A stretch of 64,000 bases of DNA, taken from the NCBI GenBank assembly GCA_020633975.1, contig JACKCR010000007.1, forward strand, positions 186,001 through 250,000, in the 5' to 3' direction. Both the position numbers and the translations under genes were made by a program. The stretch comes from Candidatus Eiseniibacteriota bacterium. GTDB lineage: Bacteria > Eisenbacteria > RBG-16-71-46 > CAIMUX01. The notes below the pieces were generated by a model. It was given only the letters and a program-made list of their open reading frames with translations. It was not told the origin of the DNA and did no database searches. Below are positions 57,833 through 64,000 of the stretch, piece by piece; position 1 is the first letter of the stretch, and each line of letters starts with the position of its first letter.

Positions 57833-60220
57833 TCAGGACAGGAAGCGGCCTCGGGCCAGGAAGGTCTCAACGGCGAGAAGGAGCAGGACCATCATGAGAA
57901 GCGGACGCCACAGCTCGCGCCCATACCGGCCCTCCAGCAACTCGCGGGAGATCGGCTGTCCCACCCCCAGGACCTGAGCCCCCCGGCCGAACAGACGCTG
58001 GAGGCGGTCGGTTGGAGCGACGGAGAGGTCGCCTTCCTCGGGATCGACGTTGACGGCGAAACGGCTCAGCACCTCGCCGCCGGCATCCACGAGCTGATAG
58101 ACCCCGGGAAGTGTCGTCGTCTCGGTGCGGAACCTGTCCACGGCACCTTGTTGAACCGGGTCGAGAGGCAAACGACCACCCTCGGGATCGACCAACTGAA
58201 CCGGCACCTGATAGGAGCCGGACTCGACCATCGCTTCGAGCGGGTCGCCGACGGTGCGCGGACCCCGCTCTCCTTCGGCGCGTGAGGCGAGGTAATCCAG
58301 GGTGAGATGCATCATTGGGAGGAAGCTCGCGCTCGTCACGAAGTCGTTCCAGGTGCCATCGAGGCTGCTGGAGAACAGGATGACTCCATCGTCTTCGACG
58401 AGTGCGGGGACTTCGCTGCCGAAGTGGGCGACGACTCGCGCGCCCTCTCTCGCCTGACTCTCGACGATCCGCTGGAACTTGGCGGAGCTGAGGTCGTCTC
58501 CAGGCGAAACCGGGAAGCCGCGGAAAGCGGGGTGCCCTGCGGCGGCGGGACGCAGGCTCCGATAGGTACCTTCGCCAGGCTCCGTCATCACGTTGAGCAG
58601 TTCGATCGACGGCGCGATCCGGCCCAGGATCTGCGAGTTGTAGTAGCGCAGATCGACGCGATCCCCGAGGGCGATGAAGATCCCGCCGCCTCGCTGACGG
58701 AAACGCTCCAGATTCTCGACGGCAGCAGGCGACAAGCGGCCGACGTCCGAGAGCACGACGACGTCGACGGTCAGGTTGGCCGGATCGACCAGCGCATCCG
58801 GACCAACCTCGACGACCTTGTGGTATCGGCCGTCGCCGGTTGGGTCGAGCGCGTGTTCTATATAGAGTCCGTCGTCCTGGACGAGGCCGGTGGTCGAGGC
58901 GAAGGCAGAGGCCTCGTTGCCTCGGCTTCCGATCGAGCCACGAACGAGAAGCACTTCCTTAGTCCCCGGGTTTGCGGTCACCAGGTAGGCGCGATTGTCC
59001 TCTTCGAGGAAGTCTGCACCCAGCCGCACCTCGAGGACCCCGGACTCGGACGCTTCGGGAAGGTCCAGCTCGACCTCGGTCTCGGCCAAGGGAGCAACAT
59101 CGAACTCGCGGTCGGCGAGGGGAGTCGGGATGTCTCCGGCCTCGAGAAGCCGCACGACCCGGCCGCTCACCGCGTCCGCGCCCTGGTTCTTGATCGAGAC
59201 GGTGACGCGCCCCTTGCCGGCGAACCCACCACTCGGGTCGAAGTGGAGCGATGCGATCGAGAGGTTTTCTTGCCGAACATCCCGAACGGGGACCAGGTAG
59301 ACCGAGAGACCTTCCGGAAGTTTCAGGTCTCCTTGGTTCCGGACGGCACCAGAGCTACCGCCGCTCCCAGTGGCATCCGTACCGCCTCCGCTCCCGACGC
59401 CATCGGCAGCCCCGGCATTGCCGGAACCCGCCCCACCGGACGGAGGCGTCTCGGACGGGCCATCACTACTCTGTGCGCGCGCGGGGCGGGCCAGAATGTC
59501 CAGCAGCACGCCCAGATCCGGGCCGCTCTCGGACTCGTTCCAAATCGCAGCCCACTCTTCGAGGTCCGCTTGCTGGAAATCCGAAACGACGAACAGCTCC
59601 TTGTTGAGGGTCCGCGCGTCCTCGAGCATCGCGAGCACCTGTTCGAGCCCGGACCGCATGTCCGAAGGCGTGTAGGCCAAACGGGACCGCTCGACTTCCT
59701 GCCTGAGGAGCCCGAGGTTCGCGACCGGAGTCTGGAACGGCATTTCGACGGGACGAGAGGTGAACGCGAGGATCCCCTGGTCACCATCCTTCATCAAGTC
59801 GAGCACTTCGAGTGCCCTGGACTTGGCCTCGGCGAACAGAGTCCCGTCGCCGCCGCCGGCAACTCCCGATTCGGGCACCGAGCCGCCGGACACTGCGGGG
59901 TCGAACGCCCCCATGGAGTAGCTGTTGTCGAGAAGGATCGCAACGGTCGATGTCCCACGGGTCACCGATCCGGCCGAGCCCTTCATGATCGGACGGCTCA
60001 TAGCCAATGCGAAGCTCGCGATGATGAGGACCCGTAGCGCCAAGAGGAGGAACTGACGGAGCCGCATCCGCCTGACCTTCTTGATCGAGATCTCCCGGAG
60101 ATACTCGATGCTGGAGAAGGGAACGTCCTGCGCCTTCTTCTTGCTGAAGAGGTGGATGAGGATCGGCAGGGCGGCCGCGGCGAGCCCACCCAAGAACGCG
60201 ATGTTGAAGAAATCGAACAA
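57833..60220 (-). CDS. BatA-like membrane protein with vWA domain
   Basis: 795 residues. N-terminal BatA-type double-helix region (FFNIAFLGGLAAAALPILIH, LFSKKKAQDVPFSSIEYLRE, LRQFLLLALRVLIIASFALA), then a von Willebrand A domain with the MIDAS motif LLDNSYSMG and LFVVSDFQQADLEEWAAIWN. Next is a 50-residue Gly/Ser-rich linker, then a CARDB-like Ig domain (LSIASLHFDPSGGFAGKGRV, TVSIKNQGADAVSGRVVRLL) and a glutamine-amidotransferase-like segment (NLTVDVVVLSDVGRLSPAAV). The C terminus has a final membrane helix (RPLLMMVLLLLAVETFLARG). It follows moxR and the DUF58 gene in the standard order of this stress-linked chaperone system. Confidence 0.88.
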   Translation of the reverse strand: MFDFFNIAFLGGLAAAALPILIHLFSKKKAQDVPFSSIEYLREISIKKVRRMRLRQFLLLALRVLIIASFALAMSRPIMKGSAGSVTRGTSTVAILLDNSYSMGAFDPAVSGGSVPESGVAGGGDGTLFAEAKSRALEVLDLMKDGDQGILAFTSRPVEMPFQTPVANLGLLRQEVERSRLAYTPSDMRSGLEQVLAMLEDARTLNKELFVVSDFQQADLEEWAAIWNESESGPDLGVLLDILARPARAQSSDGPSETPPSGGAGSGNAGAADGVGSGGGTDATGSGGSSGAVRNQGDLKLPEGLSVYLVPVRDVRQENLSIASLHFDPSGGFAGKGRVTVSIKNQGADAVSGRVVRLLEAGDIPTPLADREFDVAPLAETEVELDLPEASESGVLEVRLGADFLEEDNRAYLVTANPGTKEVLLVRGSIGSRGNEASAFASTTGLVQDDGLYIEHALDPTGDGRYHKVVEVGPDALVDPANLTVDVVVLSDVGRLSPAAVENLERFRQRGGGIFIALGDRVDLRYYNSQILGRIAPSIELLNVMTEPGEGTYRSLRPAAAGHPAFRGFPVSPGDDLSSAKFQRIVESQAREGARVVAHFGSEVPALVEDDGVILFSSSLDGTWNDFVTSASFLPMMHLTLDYLASRAEGERGPRTVGDPLEAMVESGSYQVPVQLVDPEGGRLPLDPVQQGAVDRFRTETTTLPGVYQLVDAGGEVLSRFAVNVDPEEGDLSVAPTDRLQRLFGRGAQVLGVGQPISRELLEGRYGRELWRPLLMMVLLLLAVETFLARGRFLS

Positions 60221-60237
60221 GGTCTCGGGTCCGCCGA

Positions 60238-61185
60238 TCAGTTGAGCCGCTGCCGCTTCTCCAAGTAGCGCAACAGGGCGAGGTCATACGGTGTCCGCGT
60301 GAGGAGCCGTTCGAACGTGATTCCGTTGGCTCCGCAGTGGCGCTGATAGAACTGGGTCCGCTCGTCGACCCGTCGCTTGAACTCCTTGGCTGCCTCCCAA
60401 GGTAGCACGTTCAGCTTCTCGCCCGTCTCCATGTCATGGAAGACGGACTCCTCTCGGTAAGGGAACTCCGCCTCCGCAGGGTCCTGGATCTGGAAGACGA
60501 CCACCTCGTGGCGGCGGTGACGGAAGTGCTTGAGCGCACGCGCGACGTCGTGCTCGTTGTGATCCCAGAAGTCCGTCAAGAGAACGACGAGCCCGCGGCG
60601 CTGCACTCGGTCCGCGAGGTACTCGAGGCACTTCCCGATCGCGGTCGTCCGTGGTGCCTCGTCACCCTTGTTCTTCCGGATCGCAGAGCGTCTCGCTTCC
60701 ACCTCGAGCTCCTGGAACAGGTGCCGCAAGTGGGCTCCCGAGCTTCGTGGCTGGAGATGGCTGTGGATCTTGTCGCTGAACGTCATGAGACCGACGGCGT
60801 CATTCTGTCGGTTCATGAGGTACGCGATCGATGCTGCGAGCTGGACCGCGTAGCGCAGCTTGCTCACGCCGTCCGGTTCGCTCTGGAAGAGCATGGAAGT
60901 GGACGTATCGACGAGAAGGTGAGCCCTGAGGTTCGTCTCCTCCTCGAACTGCTTGATGTAGTAGCGGTCGCTCTTGGCCAGCACCTTCCAATCGAGGTAC
61001 CGGAGCTCGTCGCCAGGCATGTACTGCCGGTGTTCGGCGAACTCGACACTGAACCCGTGGAACGGACTCTTGTGCAGACCGGTCAGGAACCCCTCGACGA
61101 CGCGACGCGCCACGAGGTCGAGCCGCTGGAGCTTTCCGACCAGTCCCGGATCGAGGAACCGCTCTTTCGTGCTGGAAGATGCCAT
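60238..61185 (-). CDS. DUF58 domain protein
   Basis: 315 residues, soluble. The DUF58 signature is FSVEFAEHRQYMPGDELRYL DWKVLAKSDRYYIKQFEEET (positions about 43-82), followed by a vWA-like part with LLVDTSTSM (MIDAS), LRYAVQLAASIAYLMNRQND, VVLLTDFWDHNEHDVARALK and VVVFQIQDPAEAEFPY. DUF58 proteins are partners of MoxR ATPases and supply the vWA-type binding domain. Starts 3 bases after the moxR stop; 17 bases separate it from the BatA-like gene. Confidence 0.92.
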   Translation of the reverse strand: MASSSTKERFLDPGLVGKLQRLDLVARRVVEGFLTGLHKSPFHGFSVEFAEHRQYMPGDELRYLDWKVLAKSDRYYIKQFEEETNLRAHLLVDTSTSMLFQSEPDGVSKLRYAVQLAASIAYLMNRQNDAVGLMTFSDKIHSHLQPRSSGAHLRHLFQELEVEARRSAIRKNKGDEAPRTTAIGKCLEYLADRVQRRGLVVLLTDFWDHNEHDVARALKHFRHRRHEVVVFQIQDPAEAEFPYREESVFHDMETGEKLNVLPWEAAKEFKRRVDERTQFYQRHCGANGITFERLLTRTPYDLALLRYLEKRQRLN

Positions 61186-61188
61186 CGA

Positions 61189-62199
61189 CTACTTCTGGCC
61201 CGGCTCGGGCAGTTCCTTCGTGAGGCGCGCGATCAGATCCTCCACCTGGATGTTCTCCGCTTCGGCGTTGAAGTTCGGAATCACCCGGTGACGCAGCACG
61301 GACGGGGCCACGGAGCGGACATCGTCGGCCGACGGAGTCGGACGTCCGTGAAGGATCGCGCGCGTCTTCGCGGCGAGCACGAGGTATTGCGATGCACGAG
61401 GGCCGGCGCCCCAGGAGACGAACTCCTTTACGAACCCGAGCGTCGAGTTCTTCGGCCGCGTATTGCGCGCGAGCGAGACCGCGTAGTTGACGACGTGGTC
61501 GGAAACGGGCACCCGGCGGACGAGCTTCTGCACCTGCACGATCTCCTCGCCGCTGAAGACCTGCTCGAGCGTGGCGTCCGAGCCGGAGGTGGTGCTGGTC
61601 ACGATCTCCCGCTCTTCGGCCTCGGTCGGATAGTCCACGAAGATGTTGAACATGAACCGGTCGAGCTGCGCTTCCGGAAGCGGGTAGGTCCCTTCCTGCT
61701 CGATCGGGTTTTGCGTCGCGAGCACGAAGAACGGAGGCTTCAGTGGAATGGTCCGACCCGCCGCAGTGACCGCCTTCTCCTGCATCGCCTGGAGAAGCGC
61801 CGCCTGGGTCTTGGGGGGCGTACGGTTGATCTCGTCTGCCAGAAGGAGGTTCGCGAAGATCGGTCCCTTCACGAACTTGAACTCCCGCTTTCCGGTGGCG
61901 CGGTCCTCTTCGAGGATCTCCGTGCCGGTGATGTCGCTCGGCATGAGGTCCGGAGTGAACTGCACGCGGTTGAAGTCCAGATTGAGGACCCGGGCTAGCG
62001 TGCTGATGAGGAGGGTCTTGGCCAGCCCCGGGACGCCGACGAGGAGCACGTGACCGTCCGAGAAGAGCGCGGTCAGGAGCTCCTCCACCACGTGGTCCTG
62101 CCCGACGATGACCTTTCGGATCTCTCCGATGATCCGCTCCCGGGCACCGGTGAGCTGGGCGATGGTCTGTTGGGCTTCCTGGGTCGAGATCTCGCTCAT
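61189..62199 (-). CDS. moxR: MoxR family AAA+ ATPase
   Basis: 336 residues. Walker A GVPGLAKT, Walker B FANLLLADEINRTPPKTQAA, the arginine-rich sensor VLATQNPIEQEGTYPLPEAQ and LDRFMFNI, and a C-terminal helical lid (SPRASQ-type segment GPRASQYLVLAAKTRAILHG). MoxR ATPases act as chaperones for assembly of enzyme complexes together with vWA-domain proteins. First gene of the moxR-DUF58-BatA operon. A possible promoter lies in the divergent gap upstream but I could not fix it. Confidence 0.95.
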   Translation of the reverse strand: MSEISTQEAQQTIAQLTGARERIIGEIRKVIVGQDHVVEELLTALFSDGHVLLVGVPGLAKTLLISTLARVLNLDFNRVQFTPDLMPSDITGTEILEEDRATGKREFKFVKGPIFANLLLADEINRTPPKTQAALLQAMQEKAVTAAGRTIPLKPPFFVLATQNPIEQEGTYPLPEAQLDRFMFNIFVDYPTEAEEREIVTSTTSGSDATLEQVFSGEEIVQVQKLVRRVPVSDHVVNYAVSLARNTRPKNSTLGFVKEFVSWGAGPRASQYLVLAAKTRAILHGRPTPSADDVRSVAPSVLRHRVIPNFNAEAENIQVEDLIARLTKELPEPGQK

Positions 62200-62638
62200 G
62201 GATGATTCCCCGATTTCGAAGGCCGACTGGCCGTCCTGTGGGCCGTCCCCAGCCCCGTAGCGACTTGCATCCGTTCCCAGAGACGGGAAGCGGGCCGGGC
62301 CGCGTTCGACTTGGATCCTCTAGAAACGACGAAGACGCCGCCCCGCTGGACCTCTCCCTGGCGCCCCGCGGACCGGCGATCATGGAAACTTCGGGCCGGC
62401 TCATCGGGCGGGCCCCCACCCGCGCCCCGGTGGAACGCGTCGGACCCAGGCTCCGAAACGACAGGACGGCCGGCACCGTCCAACATTCGTTCGGGATTCA
62501 ATCAAACGGAATCGCCCGAGTCCAGGCCCGACCGTTTCACCAGCCGGGAAGGTGAAAGTTCCGAACAGGCGTCGGAAATCCCGGCTAGACTCAAGACTTC
62601 ACCGTTCTGGTCCGAATCAGGAGCCCAACGAGGAGCGT
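62200..62638. other. Divergent intergenic region between moxR and arginine deiminase gene
   Basis: About 440 bases; the long ORFs across it look like shadows. A perfect inverted repeat TTTCACC-(9)-GGTGAAA lies at 62535-62557, about 80 bases upstream of the deiminase ATG, and is a candidate operator. I see no clear -35/-10 pair. Confidence 0.45.
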
Positions 62639-63907
62639 ATGGTTCACGTCACATCGGAAATCGGCCGGCTCCGGAAGGTCCTGGTCCACGCACCTGGCCC
62701 CGAGGTCGAACGGATGACTCCCGCCATGATGGAGGAGTTGCTCTTCGACGACATCCTCTACGGGGCCCAGGCCAAGGAGGAGCACGGCGTCTTCACCGCC
62801 GTCCTCGACCGGCTCGGGATCGGCTGGCTCGACACGAAACAGCTCCTCATCGAGACCTTGGAGAACGACGCCGCCCGCGAGTGGCTCTACTCAGGCCTCT
62901 TCGAGAACACCTCGACCCATGTCCGCGCGGCCATGGTCCAGGCGACCGCGGCCCAGATGGCGGAGGTCCTGATCGGTGGTCTTCGGACGGATCCGGACAA
63001 CCCGGACCTCGACCATTCCGAGCTCTTCCAGATCCCGCCCGTCCCGAACTGGTGTTTCCAGCGGGATCCAAACTTCGTCGTCGGGGACGGCATCGTCTTC
63101 TCGGCCATGGCCACCCCCGCCCGATGGCGAGAGGTGCTGCTCTCGCGCACCATCTTCAGGTTCCACCCGGAGTACCGGGACACTCCGGTCCACTACGATC
63201 CGATCACCCCGAGCGCCGATCGACCGATCCTCCTGGGACTGCGTCGCCCCAGCTTCGAAGGCGGCGATTTCCTGGTCCTATCGAAGGATGTGGTGGCGGT
63301 TGGGTACTCGGAGCGCACCAACAGCACCGGAATCCGCTCCGTTGCACGGTCTCTGGCCGCGAAGGCGCGCCGCGGCGAAGGGCCGCGGTACCTCCTCGTC
63401 GTCCATCTGCCCCAGACGCGGGCCTACATGCACCTCGACACACTGATGACGGCCGTGGACCGGGACGCATGTCTCGTCTTCCCGCCCGCGCTCGAGCTCC
63501 ACGTACACGAGATCGACCTCTGCGAAGCCGACATCCACCCGACCCCGAGGCCTAGCATCCTCGAAGCACTCGCCCTTCGCGGGATCGAGTACGAGCCGAT
63601 CCCTTGCGGCGGGCCGGATCCGCTCGACCAGCAGCGCGAGCAGTGGACGGACGGGGCCAACGCCTTCGCCCTCGCTCCCGGGGTCATCGCACTCTACGAC
63701 CGCAACGTCCGGACGGCCGAGGAGCTGTCGCGACGCGGCTTCCGCGTGATCGATGCAGAAGACCTGATCGACGACGACAACGGAATCGACCTCAACCTGG
63801 ACGCTCCCAAGCGCACGTGCATTCTCGTGCCGTCACACGAGCTGTCCCGGGCTCGAGGTGGTCCGCACTGCCTGACGCAGCCCTTGATCCGGGACGACCT
63901 GGACTAG
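62639..63907 (+). CDS. arcA: Arginine deiminase
   Basis: 422 residues from ATG 62639 (AGGAGCG upstream); the longer frame from 62552 has no homology. Starts MVHVTSEIGRLRKVLVHAPG, with ERMTPAMMEELLFDDILYG, the substrate-binding FEGGDFLVL, the catalytic His region MHLDTLMTAVDRD, and the catalytic Cys411 in RARGGPHCLTQPL near the C terminus. It hydrolyses arginine to citrulline and ammonia. No arcB or arcC follows within the window, so ATP formation by this pathway cannot be judged. It converges with nothing; a DCC protein follows 30 bases on. Confidence 0.95.
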   Translation: MVHVTSEIGRLRKVLVHAPGPEVERMTPAMMEELLFDDILYGAQAKEEHGVFTAVLDRLGIGWLDTKQLLIETLENDAAREWLYSGLFENTSTHVRAAMVQATAAQMAEVLIGGLRTDPDNPDLDHSELFQIPPVPNWCFQRDPNFVVGDGIVFSAMATPARWREVLLSRTIFRFHPEYRDTPVHYDPITPSADRPILLGLRRPSFEGGDFLVLSKDVVAVGYSERTNSTGIRSVARSLAAKARRGEGPRYLLVVHLPQTRAYMHLDTLMTAVDRDACLVFPPALELHVHEIDLCEADIHPTPRPSILEALALRGIEYEPIPCGGPDPLDQQREQWTDGANAFALAPGVIALYDRNVRTAEELSRRGFRVIDAEDLIDDDNGIDLNLDAPKRTCILVPSHELSRARGGPHCLTQPLIRDDLD

Positions 63908-63937
63908 CTGGGCCGACGCGACCGCGGTGGCAGCCAT

Positions 63938-64000
63938 GTCGTCCCCCAAGCCCCAAGCGCTCGTGCTGGTGGATGGCCACTGCCTGCTCTGCCAGGCGTG
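63938..64000 (+). CDS. DCC family (DUF393) thiol-disulfide oxidoreductase-like protein, 5' end only
   Basis: Only 21 codons are in the window, from ATG 63938: MSSPKPQALVLVDGHCLLCQ, then the window ends. The D-G-H-C-x2-C motif at the N terminus is the hallmark of the DCC/DUF393 family, small thioredoxin-like proteins. Same strand as, and 30 bases after, the arginine deiminase gene. Confidence 0.7.

Noticed and set aside
58307-60037. 576-codon plus-strand ORF across the vWA gene
   Set aside because: Antisense shadow of the BatA-like gene. In high-GC DNA the opposite frame stays open by codon bias; the protein shows no domain and the minus-strand gene is clear.
60436-61998. 520-codon plus-strand ORF across the DUF58 and moxR genes
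   Set aside because: Shadow of two well-supported minus-strand genes; no ribosome-binding site or motif.

Overview
The window is high-GC, gene-dense bacterial DNA with no rRNA, tRNA, insertion sequence, prophage or CRISPR array that I can see. Several features point to a Gram-negative of the FCB superphylum: outer-membrane barrels, lipoproteins, three large secreted proteins ending in FlgD-like/sorting-type C-terminal domains, a CHAT protease with an ECF-type sigma factor, and a Ser/Thr kinase fused to a STAND ATPase. A high-GC lineage such as Candidatus Eisenbacteria would fit. This is inference from gene content, not from a marker gene.

Layout. 1-2184 (minus): end of a surface-glycan operon with two GT2 enzymes, one lacking the DxD motif, and a DUF5989 protein. 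2494-5145: three-gene ABC exporter. 5312-15410: an envelope and signalling island. A sigma-54 operon (DUF3185, DUF1328, OMP, lipoprotein) and a divergent sigma-54 OMP gene lie on one side. On the other lies a second sigma-54 operon (unknown exported protein, DUF1328, YtxH), which runs through a perfect 23-bp hairpin into five regulators: an NtrC-like activator, a lone DHp protein, a CHASE3 kinase, a CheY-like protein and a REC-kinase-REC-REC hybrid. A fourth sigma-54 promoter precedes another OMP gene at 21256. I read these as one regulon controlled by the NtrC-like protein.

15647-18037: RimB-like protease, RimK and desuccinylase-like operon. 18242-20866: type I pullulanase. 22025-23002: isopentenyl-phosphate-kinase-like enzyme. 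23051-27953: a CHAT (caspase-like) lipoprotein divergent from a sigma factor and a zinc-binding anti-sigma/TPR membrane protein. 27991-30509: RlmC-type rRNA methyltransferase and an SDR protein. 30732-34187: Ser/Thr kinase-STAND-TPR regulator. 34228-38756: GT2 and Mfd; Mfd carries an 18-bp coding minisatellite. 39002-45109: mannoside-type operon (FG-GAP secreted protein, CBM9, GH130, sodium symporter). 45436-47031: an unusual HTH/binding-protein-like/zinc-ribbon protein. 47129-55466: transglutaminase-like protein, M28 peptidase, Ig-like lipoprotein and a beta-propeller protein. 55917-57485: FmdB zinc ribbon and a DUF2089/membrane/SHOCT-like operon with a palindrome over its promoter. 57833-62199: MoxR-DUF58-vWA operon. 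62639-64000: arginine deiminase and the start of a DCC-family protein.

Many conserved proteins here carry Gly/Ser/Pro-rich low-complexity insertions. Overlapping ATGA stop-start junctions are common, so translational coupling is a recurring theme.
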